DNA from: Isoetes taiwanensis
Taxonomy: Eukaryota; Streptophyta; Lycopodiopsida; Isoetales; Isoetaceae
Length of the DNA: 64,000 nt
Direction: 5' to 3'
NCBI GenBank assembly: GCA_021234155.1
Contig: JAJEKV010000036.1
Location: forward strand, 14,498,863-14,562,862
Below are positions 1-12,652 of this stretch, one piece after another (within the stretch, counting starts at the first letter, position 1; every line of letters starts with the position of its first letter). The notes beneath the pieces were generated by a model. The model searched no databases and was not told the origin of the DNA. It was given only the letters and a program-made list of their open reading frames with translations. The position numbers and the translations under genes are program-made.

Positions 1-2160
1 CCCCTATATATGCATGGAAATCTCCGGGGACCTTGCCCAAGTGCTTGTACTGTTGTATGCCATCATATAGATCGACATAGGAGTCTAGCTTATCTACATC
101 TGAGTGTGCATGATAAAAGTTACTTTCTGCACGTGGGAAGTAGCAGATCGCCACGAAGAGGGAGGTCACGGCGAAGAATTTCGCTTTTCGCACCACGAGG
201 TTATTGTGCTTGTCTGTCTTATCTAAGGAGATTGACTGTGCCAAGGTTGTCTGGTAGTAGCAAGCAACCCCCCATGTCCCCACTTTCCTATGCAATTATC
301 GAAGACTGAGTAATGTTGGTAGCCTAGCATGTCGGGTAGCCTATGCCCTAGATGCTCCCATGTCTCCATACAGAAGATTAGATCCATATCTACAGCAATT
401 GATTTCCCTCCTGCTATGCAAAGCCCCACAATTCCTGGAGACTACGGAGGCACAATTCCTATTTGTTGGCGGCAAATGCAGATGCAGATGCAAATTCAAT
501 TGTGGCAGTAGGAGGAAAAGCGATAGAAGAGGAAGCAGCATGCGGTGTAAGGGAGGCAGGTGAGGCAATCAGAGCAGGACGTGCGACTGGAATGGATGGA
601 GTAGGAGCATGATCAAGAGCAGCGGGTGCTTCGACGGAAGGACTTCGAGTGTTTGCAGCAGCATTTGGCAATCGGAAGATTCGCATCTTATCTCAGATCA
701 TTCCTGTGGCTCTCTCTTGGCGGCTATGCTCTTAACCTAGACCAACTCATGTTGGTGGCATTTCTGTTATGGGAGTTAGATCTCAGTCAACGTAGAGGGG
801 GTCCCTTTCAACTTCTTGCCCTAGTGCAATATAGCTTCTCGTACTTGCGCATCTGCGACCGTAAATGTCATAATACTGTGGCAGTCAGGGTTTTTGAGCA
901 CCATGTTGGCTTGCCCTAACAATATGTACAGGTGTATGGAACATCATACATGTGAGGACCAGCATTTGAAGGCGTTCAATGGGGTTCTCCCCTGCTTCCT
1001 CTGGTAGGCTATGGACCACCACATTATGGCTTCTCCGTCTCTATTTTTGGTGCTCCTTGATCCTCGGGTCAATATTGACCGTCTTGGCAAGTGATGTGCC
1101 ATGTCTGCAAGGTGCAGCCTGTCACCTGGTTTGAGATTACGCCGATATGGGTCGATGTGACAATGCAGTAGTTGCCTGTCTGGGCTGACGTTATGCAGAC
1201 ATTTGAACATGTGGGGCCGCTCTACCATGTGGAGTAGCCTTTGGTGGACTTGTTTCTGTCTTGCCAATTCATGCATACACCGCTGCATTTTTTCATGAGC
1301 ATCTGCATGGAGGCCTTTACCCTTGCCCACAGCTCTTGCACGTCCAAATCTCAGGCAATAGAATTGTGCTCCAACTTCTGCAGTGGGGACGTAACTGGAG
1401 TGTCCACTGCCGATGAAGCTATTTTGAGTATGGCGATCATGCTTTGAAGGGTCTAAAGCTGTGATTGGCTTTCTTCACTGGACGCCTGGACCCTCTGCAA
1501 CATGGTGGGGGTCTCTGCGGCCTCTGATCAATGGTGTGAGATAGTTGCGATTGTCTCCTGCTCAAAGTGTTTCCCGTCTTGTGTCATGGTTTCAATGCTC
1601 GTGGATGGGATGTTCGACGGTCATGTAGGTTAACGAAACCACGGCTTATCTGTTGCCTTTCAAACCGCACCAAGCGGATCTTTGTCCTCAAAGTTGTTGT
1701 ATATTAGCCTCCATCTCCCTGAACGCATTGTTTCTTCAGAACCAATTGCTTTTGAGCGCCCACGGGTGTTTGAGGACTATACCTCTTCGCCAAGCCCGCA
1801 ATTTGAGTGGTGTTACTCCATCAATGCCCGTGTATTGCTTTGATCGGAAAAGATCCATCAGCCATCGAACTAATTTTGTTGACTGAGCCTTTGCTCGGGC
1901 TTCCCTTCTCATGGAAGGGGCTTCTTCTTTGTCGTTGATGTCTGGCCTCGGCTGTTTTCTTGATGGGCCACATTTGTATGTTCTTCTCAGAGGAGCTCGT
2001 CACGTGAGTGGCCATTGGGTTGTCCGTGTGACTGGACATGGGGTTGGGTCTGGAGTTGGGCTGTGGTTTGATGGGATCTCTATCAAGGATCCCGTCTTTA
2101 GGACTTGGGGACGTGTCCATGAAGGTTGCCATGATTGTTTTGGGATTAGGGCAAAGTAGA
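1..2160 (-). mobile_element. 5' part of a LINE (ORF1 region plus endonuclease), cut by the window edge
   Basis: Read on the minus strand, roughly 430 down to 1 carries an AP-type endonuclease start. It shows an ETWEH motif (the same as in copy A near 20,740), a block ending ATTRQPWHSQSP that matches copy B near 24,585, and a GDFHA version of the GDFN motif close to position 20. The reverse transcriptase would lie left of the window. About 2,130 to 450 holds short, basic or coiled-coil-like minus-strand frames (for example 1,821-2,132 and 944-1,330) where ORF1 would be expected. I infer that they are ORF1 remains; their sequence is not diagnostic. The reading frames are broken throughout. The higher GC content than the flank and its drop after about 2,160 suggest the 5' boundary. 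Confidence 0.6.
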
Positions 2161-2261
2161 GATGTTGCTCGATGGGCATTTTAGATCCTTAACAGAACGT
2201 GAATAAATTATCGAACTAAGTTGTGTTGAGTACGGGAGGATAATTGTAGGGCATGGTATTA

Positions 2262-3047
2262 TGACATATTTAATAAAATTTGGACTTATTCAAATCTAAT
2301 AGATATCCTTCAGGGATGCCATGATAAGATTATATGTACTTTTAACTCTTGTTGATTTTTATAAAATTTTCAGTTTAACTTCAGATAAAAGGTATGATAG
2401 TTATCAATGTTTAAAATTATTTTCCACACTAATTTTTAATTTATCTATTTAAAATTATTATTTTCATCTAAGATAAACTCTATATGATCAATATATTATT
2501 TTTTTTAAGGGTTTAAAGAAAGTTTAGATGAAATGTATCAAATGATTACGTTTATGTTTTAATTAAAAAATAAATAAATAGTTTAGTTTTAATTAATTTT
2601 CAATATATATTTTTCAATATTTGTTATCAAAACATAAACTTTATATTTTAATTAATATTAATCTAACACTTTTTTTAAAGTATTTTTAAAGTATTAAGAG
2701 TTTGTAAATTGTGGAATTTTCATATAATTTTAAGTTATTCACTTATCAAACCATTATATTTTATTTACAAATTATCCTGATTGCTAAATATTAAATTTGT
2801 TAAGAAGTAGTTGAAAATTAAAATTTTATATTCTCGAAATGTCTAATTCTAAATAGATTCACGTGAAAATTAGTTTAGAAAGCAATTGTTTATGTTTCTA
2901 TAACAATTATACTTTAAATTTAAAGATAAAGTTATTACAACTTGTAAAAATTATAAGTATCAAGAAAAATTAAACATGACATATAATTTTAAAATGATAC
3001 CCCAGTCTATTATATCTGAAGAAGTCCAAGTTTTGTTGAATATGTCA
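2262..3047. repeat. Left direct repeat (LTR-like) of an AT-rich element
   Basis: This block of about 786 bp recurs in the same orientation at 4,203-5,020 with roughly one difference per 12-15 bases by eye. It starts TGACATAT and ends ATATGTCA, i.e. TG...CA with an 8-bp inverted terminus, the usual signature of an LTR. It is very AT-rich and has no open reading frame. Confidence 0.65.
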
Positions 3048-4202
3048 TAATCCAGAAGTCACTCGAATCTCATGTTCCTCTACTCCTTCCAACAGGTTGA
3101 TGGAACCATATGGAATACCTGCAAGCAGAGCATGTCATCGGCATGCAAAAGAATAAAGAGCAGTCATTAGGAGATCCATCTTTGTGACATATTTTGTTTG
3201 TTGATGTATTTTAACAAAAGTTCCAGATGGGATAAAGATGTTAGAGTATCATTTCAGTTCTTTTAGTCTAAGTTCTTCTTAGTTAGAGTATTTTAGTTAG
3301 AATGTCATCTTTGTCTTTAGTTAGAGTATCATATTTGCTTTTAGTTAAATTTTCTTCTTCGTCTAAGTTCTTTTAGTTAGAGTAAGGTTTCAGAAGGGGT
3401 ATTAGAGCTTATAAACTCACTCTTATATTCCAATGATTTGTTTTTGAAGTGTTGATATATCCATGTAATTTTCTGCCTTAAATCTACACTGCATTAAAAA
3501 ATAAAAATTCTTTTTCTAGACAGGCTATAGTATGGCATTAATGATATTAATCTCCAATCTACGAATGTTTTACGAGGATTTCTGCTCATGTTGTACAGTT
3601 GGGTGACCCCCATACCTTGGAACGTCGTATATCCAGTATAGCATTTGTTTTGGACGATCTTATGGAAGGTTAGAGACTACTTCCGCTACAAGGTTGAATT
3701 GCAGGCCATAAACTTACACATATAGAATAGAGATACATTTTTTGGAATGGACTTTGGCAAATGTCCCATCTCCCGTGTTGGGATTACTCTTGGGCGCTTA
3801 GCTTATATCAGTGTCTACTGTTGTTATGTTTGCTCTTCTAGCTCCTGTCTACTTTGATTATGAACTCCGCCACCATGTTGGAGGCTTTATGCCTGTGTCA
3901 GATGATGATTATTTGTTTGATGGGGATCATTCATTTGATGGTGTAATGTAAATAACAAGTTTTTTTCTTAATAGCAGTTTCTATTTTCTGTTATCCGTTA
4001 TCATAATTATCAAAAATTAAGTTTCAAGCAAATCGGAAGTATGTGGAGTGTTACAATGATATAAGCACTTTATATTATTTCTAAGTATTAGTTTAGTTTT
4101 TGTATTTTGTGTATGGGCATATATTGAAGGGGGTTGCGCGTCTATTGTAACGGGATGGATTTTATGATTTTGCAAAAGAATGCAAGCTCAAGGAGAATTT
4201 AA
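3048..4202. mobile_element. Internal region of a non-autonomous LTR element
   Basis: About 1.15 kb lie between the two LTR-like repeats. No gag or pol motif is visible in any frame. At 3,240-3,400 a motif like TTTAGTTAGAGTAT is repeated several times. No convincing tRNA-complementary primer site follows the left repeat, and only a weak purine stretch precedes the right one. I infer a LARD/TRIM-like non-autonomous element or an old deleted copy. The strand cannot be set. Confidence 0.45.
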
Positions 4203-5020
4203 TGACATTTTAATAAAATTTGGATTTATTCAAATTTAATAGATATCCTTAAAGGATGCCATGATAAGATTATATGTATTTTTAACTCTTTTTGATTTTT
4301 ATAAAATTTCTAGTTTAACTTCAGATAAAAAGTATGATAGTTATCAATGTTTAAATTATTTCTATGATAGTTATCAATGTTTAAATTGCTTTTTACACTA
4401 ATTTTTAATTTAATCTATTTAAAATTAATTTTTTTTCATCTAAGATGAACTCTACATGCTTAAAATATTTTCTTTAAATGTTTAAAGAAAATTTAGATGA
4501 AATGTATCAAATGATTACGTTTATGTTTTAATTAAAAAATAATTGAATAGTTTAGTTTTAATTAATTTTCAATATATATTATTCAATATTTGTTATTAAA
4601 AAATAAACTTTATATTTTAATTAATATTAATCTAACACTTTTTTAAAGTATTTTTAAAGTACTAAGAGTTTGTAAATTGTGAAATTCTCATATAACTTTA
4701 AGTCACTCACTTATCAAACCATTATATTTTATTTACAAATTATCCTGAGTGCCAAATTTTAAATTTGTTAAGAACTAGTTGAAAATTAAAAATTTATATT
4801 CTCAAAATGTCTAATTCTAAATAGATTCACGTGAAAATTAGTTTAGAAAGCAATCGTTTATGTTTCTATAACAATTATACTTTAAATTTAAAGATAAAGT
4901 TATATAATTAGAACTTGTAAAAATTATAAGTATCAAGAAAAATTAAACATGACATGTAATCTTAAAATGATACCCCAGTCTATTATATCTGAATAAGTCC
5001 GAGTTTTGTTGAATATATCA
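4203..5020. repeat. Right direct repeat (LTR-like) of the same element
   Basis: This is the second copy of 2,262-3,047. It differs by scattered substitutions and by a short internal tandem duplication of an ATGATAGTTATCAATG block near 4,333-4,390. It ends ATATATCA. The five bases outside the pair (TATTA on the left, TTATT on the right) are not a clean target-site duplication. Confidence 0.65.
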
Positions 5021-5029
5021 TTATTCATA

Positions 5030-6290
5030 CGGCATTGTATTTCTTGTGAGATATAGTGGTTCCATGGAAGTATTGCTTATAGAAAAACACTATGCACTTC
5101 CTATGTGCTCTTTATATATTGTATCTAGACATGCTAAATGTTTGGATACTATAGTTAGGTGTCATGGTTGCATTCTGCTCACATGTACTTATTGAATAGA
5201 CATCGTGATATGGTAGTGAATGAATATGATTTGTTCTCTATGATATTATTGCAAGCGTTGGCATTGTGCTATGTTGTCTTTGATACACATATATACATGG
5301 TAAGGGCATGTGAGTGTGGCTACGGATTCTTGGATCATGATGATAAATATGGTTTAAACTCTGACATGTGGAACATGTGGTAAGTTCTTGGTTAATGTAT
5401 GAATGCATATCCTCTGAGCCAGAGTCTATTTGCGTTGGCTTGGACTCGCGGTTGTTCTTGACATCAGGCGTTGTCACTTCGGGGAAAGTGCTTCGTCGCG
5501 ATACATGGTCTGGAAGTGGTCCCCTAGTGCTGGATGCATGCTAGGAAGGTGTGTACACACGAGGCTTACCCCGCCCATATTTGTTGCAGGGCTAGATGCA
5601 TGCTAGGAAGGTGTGTACGCATGAGGCTTACCCCGCCCATATTTGTTGCAGGGCTTGATCAGCCCAAGTGGCCTTCATAGAACCAGAGTTGCACTGCATA
5701 CCGGTTATTTCATGGTTTCTCATGATCTTGTGGTTATCTTATAGTTATTGTAAGGTTATGGCATGTGTATTCTCAACGTATTTTGATGACTTGATGATGC
5801 TCGGGCATTCATAATGTGGGTTCTTATTATCATTGTTCATGTTATGTGCTAACATTGCATTTCTGGGTACTAGTATAGAGGGATTCTCAGGTGGGGCATC
5901 TAAGTCTAAGAATGATTCCTGTGACTGTTACATCACACATATATATCGTATCAGCATCATCCCCACTTAGTCTTTATGACTGGTTGGAAGGATCATTGTG
6001 CAGTTGAGAGCCTTTACCAAGACCTTAAGGTTACCTAATAAACCTGATATTGTGGATTCATAGAGCGTAAAGCATTCTCATTATAAACCATGTTATTATA
6101 TTCTTTGAGATTGTTATTTGAATGTGATTAAGATTAAAGATTCAATTCTCTACCTTGAGTTTCAATTTTTACATTGCATTACTCAATTCATGCATACCAA
6201 CTTGTTAGTGTCATGCAAGTCTTGATGGGATCTCGGATTACTTGGACTCTTGGATCTCGGGTTAACCCGGCAGGCCCATTACATTAAAGT
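5030..6290 (-). repeat. LTR-retrotransposon relic (family also at 11.1-11.9 and 14.2 kb)
   Basis: Near 6,240 a GTTAACCCGGCAGGCCC block matches the LTR-end block at 14,205-14,240 in the same orientation, and the reverse complement near 11,090-11,120. A CCCCACTTAGTC block near 5,968 matches the reverse complement of GACTAAGTGGGGATC near 11,405. No coding capacity is recognised. The short plus-strand frame at 5,159-5,383 has no recognisable domain and I do not call it a gene. Confidence 0.4.
5533..5656. repeat. 62-bp tandem duplication
   Basis: Two adjacent copies of about 62 bp begin GATGCATGCTAGGAAGG (5,533 and 5,595) and differ at only a few positions. They lie inside the LTR-family relic, so this is a recent local slippage or unequal-exchange event. 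Confidence 0.85.
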
Positions 6291-6776
6291 CGAAGTTCCA
6301 CAATCTTTGACAAAAAAGCTTGTGTTCTATTATAAAAAGTATCCCATTACCCATGAGGTTAGCCATCATATACCTTTTTCTGATGATATTTATGTTGATG
6401 CCAAAAGTTGATAGTTGTATATGGACGATCAAGTTCATGAGGAGTATAAACGATAGTTGTATATGGAGGAATGACATATTGAGTTCATTGGAAGAAAAGA
6501 AAGGAGTATACGCTCCTGCGAGCTTGCTTCAGCTATAAGCTCATTACTTTAAACTCATGGAACTGTCATAGTAATGCAATACAACACTTACTTTTTTATC
6601 AAATTATGTCCCTGGTTACATTGGGCCCTTCAGATAGCGCAATTGCAATGGGCAAATCCCTGGTTGCATCTTCATATTACATTATATTGGGCCCTGTTAG
6701 AAGGGAATTTATGTAGTGCATGCATATGCACTGCATTATACTGTGTCTTGAAATATGCAGTCACAACAACCTGCCA

Positions 6777-9700
6777 CTATTTTTCCTCGTCAGACTCTGA
6801 AGAAGCAAATATAGTCTTTGGCTGTGTATCAGCATAAGCAGGAGCTATGTATTTAGGATCTTTAGCAGCTGCATCAGCATACTTCAAGATTGCTTCTCTT
6901 GGATCTTCCTCCATCCAAGTTTCCTTCATGAGCCCACCTTCCTGAATATGTTAAGTTGCATCAGCTCAGAAACACACTATTAGAATGCTTCAAGTTTTAC
7001 ACGGACAAAAATGAATTACCTCTCTTTCTAAAACAGATTAAAACTAGCTAAAAAGAGGTTAGAAGCAGTAGGCAAACTGCTAGTGCCCATCACCATATTG
7101 CATTGGTAGTCTATAAAACAAAATGCATGTGAGTGACAAACCTTCAGAAGATACTGTGTCAGCAAGCTTCCCTTTGTGGTGCCTACTCGTCCTCCATGCC
7201 CAGGACCTGTCATAGGCAAGTCCGGTCTTCTGGATTTAACTGGATCTGCACGAGCTTTTTCACGTTGCCGCTTGCGACTCGGTTCATCTCTAAAGAGAGG
7301 CAAAGCATGTGGATTTCGTACAACAGGTTTGACTTCAAAATCTGCGTCAGTCTTCTTTCGAGGTGCCCGAGCGACACATGAAAGTGCGCCCCTCTCACTC
7401 ACAGCAGGGTCATAAAGAATATGTGTACAACCTTCCTTTTTATCTCCAACAGTGGCAAATATCTGTGGTAGTGGCAAACAGAATAATAAGTATAATTTGC
7501 ACCAATCAAACCTAAATATAAAAACAACCCACCTGGTTTAGACGAGGATGCCAATTGCAGCATATCACACTTTGAGAAGGAGATATTCCTACTTTTCGAA
7601 CCAGCTCAAGCCGCTGCTTATCAAAAAACCATAACAAGCCACCAAAAGTCCCCTCTCTTTCCACTGATGTGCCAACTAGAATTAACCGTTCATCAGGACT
7701 GAAGACAGCATTGCTTTGTGCATATGCATTTGAAAGTCCATCGAATGATTTTAAGGGATGATTCATTTGTCTAATGTCCCATACCTATGTTAACACAAAC
7801 AATTAGCCCCATTGATGGTAAAATGCCCTAAGAGCATTTGAACATAATTTCTACCTTCAGTGAAGAATCTGTGCTTCTAGATAATAAAGTATTGCCATCT
7901 TTTGAGAACTGCAAACAAGATATTTCCTCTCCAGATTGATGTGCCTTAACAACATATATATCTGGACGGCTGCCCCATGCAGCCTTAACATTCCAAATCT
8001 GTAACATCACAATTATTTGTACATATGCATTAGTGAGCTCAACTGAATAAGACCGAACTGATTACCTGAATTGATCCATCTGCTAGTCCCCCAGTTATAC
8101 ATTTTCCCTCCATTCCCCACGAGCAAGTTGTCACAGCCACCCGTCCTGGCCGAGCAAGCTTGGGCTTAATGACCTGATATACTTACAACATCTACTGCCA
8201 GATTAATTGATTGGCGCAGCAACAGAGTACACAAGAAGCAGTCTAGTTGCCTTACCTGTTTCTGTGACTCTAAGCATGAAACATCCCATATACGTATAGA
8301 ACCATCTTCAGAAGATGTCAATATTGTCTCTTTATCTTTGGGGTGCCATTCACCCTTTGTTAGTCCGCATATGTGACCTTTTGTATTTTTCAGGTCCCGA
8401 ATATACATGTCCCCTTTGATGGATTGCCCTAATGTCAAGCCATCTCTATCATATACCTGTACAGACTCAAAAAGTAGGCGTTATTTAGTTTCTGCGGAAT
8501 CACAACTGATAACAATATAATTGCATGCCAAACACCATAAAATAGACGGATCTTCATCTAAGCAAGTCATCGTTGCAGAAAACACAGTCTAATATGTTCT
8601 CAATTTCCACAATGCATATAGAAAAACGTGCGTGCTTGAAACATGCTCTTTTCTTTACTTAAACAAGACTTGGAACCAAGAAAAAGAACAGGACGCAGAA
8701 ACTGCACATTAAGTGCAGAGTTTCCTAACAAAGAGTATAATATGTCAACATGATTCCACTAGGCCCATAATTTGGTTTTTACTAAAATTGTCTTTTCTTT
8801 GTTCGAGACCATAAGAGAATGTACGCTATTACTGTCCAGGTAATGGAGGCGTTTTACTTGACCAACAGTATAATTTCAATCATTAAATAAAAAATGAATA
8901 GCTGTTTAACTGCTTTTATAACGCCACCCAAAAATTTAGATTATAATACCTTGGCCTGGGCTGAACCTGTAGCAACAAGAAACCTGTCGGCCGTTGGACT
9001 CCAGCTAAGGGAACGTACTTGGTGTCCCTCAAATGGTTCCAGTTGCCGGAAGGATCGCAGACGGGTATCCATGCCTTGAAAATCATACATCTTTACCATG
9101 TAGTCATAGCTACCAGTTAAAACCCTAGACCCTGTTGGATCAATGGCTAAGGCAGAAACCACCTGCAAAAGATAAATTCAAAATGTCCATTAACAACCTC
9201 CATACTCATAAATTATGAATGTGTCATATAGTACCTTTGTATGTCCTCTTAGAACAATCTCATTGCTAAGAGGAACTTGATACTCATCTATATTTACAAC
9301 TGGGCCATAATCGTCAGCTTCAACATCCTCGTCATCATCTTCTTCACCAGAATTAAGGTCTTTAGGCGGCAATGGTGGACCTATCATATTGTCATCATGA
9401 TCTGGTGAAGTTGAACCAGGACTTGCTAGACTTCCAACCAAATCATCTCCACCTTGACTTTGCTTTGGATGTGTTAATGATAACTCAGACTTTTTAGTTC
9501 CTGACCCTGACTTCGTAGATGTAGTAGCCGTAGTTCCCAAACGTTTTGTTTTGGAATGGATGTCCTCAAGAGTACGCTTCTCTTCTTTTTTCCCAAACGA
9601 TAACGGAAACTGAGCCCTCAGTTCTTCATGAATGTCTGCCTGATCAGTTAAGGGGTATCCAGGTGCCTGCAGTTACATTACTTATTAATGTCGTAGAAGA

Positions 9701-10302
9701 AAACTTTCCAGTGAACCTGCACTAAATAATACTGCAATCAAAAGGCTAAAACTTCTCTGTGCTCATATGGACAAGAACAGTAACAAAACCAGTAGGACAT
9801 GCTGAATAAAGAATAATATGATGCTTACATCATTCTCTCGTTTCGGGCCTTGTCGAGGACGACCAGTACTCTGTCCAATTTCTATTGCCGCTACAGTAGG
9901 CCCATCTTCTTGAATTTTAATCCCCTCAAAATATACACTCCCCTTGATCGCCTATACAGCAGGAAAAAAAAAACATGAAGAACCAAATATAACAAAGAAC
10001 ATACTATGGCATACCATTTCTTGTGTCCTCTTTTGCTTCTCCCGAAGATCATTGAATGACTTAGAGACACCTATAAACAATAACAAGATTAAATTTGTAA
10101 GAATAGGGTTTTGCTTATTCTGTAAAATGATGAAACAAGTAAAAATTGAACATACCATATTGGTTGAGCTGGTTGCGCCTTGCATTGACAGCTTCGCGCA
10201 TCCGTGCCTGCAGTCTTGGAGTCAAACACTAACAATGCTTGCACCTTATCATGAACATGAATATTCACTTACCATTTCTTGTTCATCGTCATCGTCAGAC
10301 AT
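6777..10302 (-). CDS. WDR70: WDR70-like WD40-repeat protein, 12 coding exons, intact
   Basis: Exons in transcript order: 10302-10273, 10207-10156, 10070-10015, 9951-9829, 9666-9235, 9162-8950, 8456-8256, 8173-8066, 7998-7855, 7784-7533, 7462-7142, 6941-6777. All junctions are GT-AG and the exons join in one frame into about 698 residues ending SSESDEEK. Exons 4-12 are each a multiple of three bases. The start is the ATG that opens an acidic MSDDDDEQ peptide. Residues 1-220 are a charged, low-complexity N-terminus with an acidic GEEDDDEDVEADD stretch near 205. WD40 repeats run from the LRGHTK motif (about 225) to about 560, with WD-type ends such as IRIWDV, IQIWNV and LKVWDI. The C-terminus is basic, then conserved. 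WDR70/GAD-1 proteins are nuclear WD40 proteins; human WDR70 is linked to the DNA-damage response. Its plant role is not known to me. No frameshift or premature stop was found. Confidence 0.93.
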
Positions 10303-11059
10303 ATTGGCGACTCAACTCCAGATTTTGACAGCAGCCTCTTCGCGACTCAACTCCAGATTTTGACAGCAGCCTCCAAATTTCTTCCGCAAATACACACAGG
10401 CTTCTAAACAACTCCGTGTGAATTGCATAACGTTGGTTTTTTTATTTTATTTTTTTGTGCAACGTTGGTTGGTTTTTTTTTGTGGTTTGCCCTAAGGGCA
10501 AGCACTCGCTTATGTTAGAATACGGAATATGTCAAGTATATTCTGGAATATTCACGGATATCCTACATGACTGGCTTAAACTGGCTTTAGAGGCGCCTCA
10601 CATGTAAATTTTTCTGTATTCACATGCAGTTCATTTGAGACGGCCGGTTCGACGTTGAGCCGTTCGTCTCCCCGGAATCGCCGGAGCAGCTTTTTATACC
10701 GAAGGCCTCAACGGCTTGACGTCCCAAGAAGTTTTTGCCTAAGTGATATGTGAAGCGTCCCTTAGGCAATTATTTCGGCCGCCGCCCCGCTGGTGTCGAA
10801 GCCTAGCGACGTTTCAAACCAGCAAACCGGATGCGATCGGGAAACCTCGGGCATCGGTTTCAACCCAATGAGTTTTGATCATTTCATCCCTGCAATCTAT
10901 CATAGTTCTTCCTTCCTTATTTAACATCTCAAGAATTCGCCATGGTCGTTCGCCTTATTTTAGTCCGATATGTATGTATTAGTACAAAAACGCCCAAGAG
11001 GAACTTATCTGTCATTGCCCGATGGAAAATATCTGAATGATGGAAATTCCTACAGAAGA
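10303..11059. other. Upstream region of WDR70 with a GC-rich island
   Basis: 10,303-10,470 should hold the WDR70 5' UTR and promoter (minus strand). A short direct repeat of CGACTCAACTCCAGATTTTGACAG lies at about 10,308 and 10,339. 10,620-10,870 is conspicuously rich in CpG (GCCGGTTCGACGTTGAGCC and similar blocks) compared with the AT-rich surroundings. It could be a promoter island or part of a repeat. No further gene is visible. Confidence 0.35.
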
Positions 11060-11880
11060 TTTAGGGTAGAAAAAACCCTGACCGAGCCTGCCGAGTTAAC
11101 CTCCTGGCAACTCGAGATCTTATCTAGCTCATGTAATTCTAGATTCATAATATTGGTGAAGAATTGAGTCTTCCTTTGCTTGACATTTGAACCATTCTTA
11201 TATTTCCATTATCCATTATGAACATCATAAATCCACAGAAATTATACAATCCACAATAATCTCAAAATATACAATATTAAACTGAGCAAATCAAATAGAA
11301 CTTCTAGCTCTAGATCTCAGCCACGATCCCGGCTACATTGCTGCCATCAACTTGACCACTGCCTTGCGGATTAACTGCACATGCACTCAATGGGGTTAAT
11401 CCTCGTGACTAAGTGGGGATCCCTGGCTGCCACTGCATGCATGGAAACATCTTGAAAACCTTGGATAACAAGAACATAAGCACAGAAGAAGATCCTATGT
11501 GAGTACAGTGCTAGACAATGACAACATGATCAAATAAAATACAACACATGAGTATCAGAAGCAAAGAACATAGTCAAAATATCAAAACATCATAACCATA
11601 GGTCTGAGGCAATGGGAAGCTCAGCCAGCCTACATGCAGGCCCTGTTAGCAAAAAGATGCCCAGCCAGCTCACATTCCGAGCCTTATAGCGGGATTGATG
11701 GGGTGAACCAGATGACAAGATACCCTTCCACCACGCCCTAATCGAGGACCTCTTACCATGGAGTCACAGAGGTGGCGTAGCGTCCCTACCAGGAGAACTA
11801 TGCCTAGTGTCATAGAGTACAAGAATACCACAAAGAAACACAGATAAACATGAGCATGCCGGAGCAACCTAGGCCACCGA
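11060..11880 (+). repeat. LTR-family relic, inverted relative to 5.0-6.3 kb
   Basis: GCCTGCCGAGTTAACCTCC near 11,087 is the reverse complement of the LTR-end block at 14,205-14,240. GACTAAGTGGGGATC at about 11,405 is the reverse complement of the block at 5,968. The order and approximate spacing of the two anchors (about 300 bp) are the same in both places. This copy and the one at 5-6.3 kb bracket WDR70 in inverted orientation. Short frames here have no recognisable domain. Confidence 0.45.
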
Positions 11881-12540
11881 ACCTAGAAGCCCGACCCCAG
11901 AGGATCCAAGAGACATCAAAATGCCAAGGCACATGTGATACAATACCAAGGATCAACACATGTGATGTTCATTACATTAGATAATATACATATGCCTAAA
12001 AGATCAATTCTCGATGATGCCTATGATCCCAATCACAATCTAGCCATGTCGCAATAGCTTGCCCATAAGCAAAAGCTTATCCTTCATAAGGAATATCAAG
12101 CACCAACCATTCCCCCCATAAGGATTGAAATTTCATATTAGCTTCCATTAAATCCAGTAGCCATGATAAGTTATCATATTTTCTACATGTAATCCCCTTG
12201 CCAAGGTTACTCATACATTCAATACCATGTCGAGGTGGCAAACTCAGTGATGAAGATCACAACCCCATACATCGAGGAAGTCAAAAGCCTGGCTGTCATA
12301 TTGATGTAGATCCAATACCTATGTACATCTGTTACGCCAATACTACTCCATGCCATAGCCGTACTCAAAAGTCCCCATAAGCTTCCTATGACTCTCTTGG
12401 CCAAACAACTCAATCGCATATCATGCCTTACCTTCAAAGGTTCCATCTCAATAGTTATAACTCAATCATTAGCTATGGTTTTACTATATTTCACTATAAA
12501 CCTACTTTCTATATCAAAGAGATTTAAATATGCAACTAAT
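11881..12540. other. No gene recognised
   Basis: AT-rich sequence without a recognisable domain. The short overlapping frames at 12,198-12,446 are on opposite strands and look like chance. It probably belongs to the decayed LTR-element neighbourhood. Confidence 0.4.
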
Positions 12541-12652
12541 GAAAAATCTCAAAACCCAGCACTTCCCTTTAATGTACTAGCCCATTGTATGGGTCCCATA
12601 ACCTATTGGTCTCCATGGATGTTAAACAATTTATTCTATTCTATTCTATTTT
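12541..12652 (+). mobile_element. 3'-end remnant of a LINE of the B/C type (copy D)
   Basis: GGGTCCCATA, then GGTCTCCATGGATG, then a (TTCTA)n tail at 12,631-12,652 parallels the 3' ends of LINE copies B (27,660-27,732) and C (30,785-30,852) in the same order. Only about 100 bp can be aligned by eye, so this would be an extremely 5'-truncated insertion. Confidence 0.5.

Noticed and set aside
7133-7415. Plus-strand frames of about 80 codons over WDR70 exon 11
   Set aside because: They are antisense shadows of the real exon on the minus strand.
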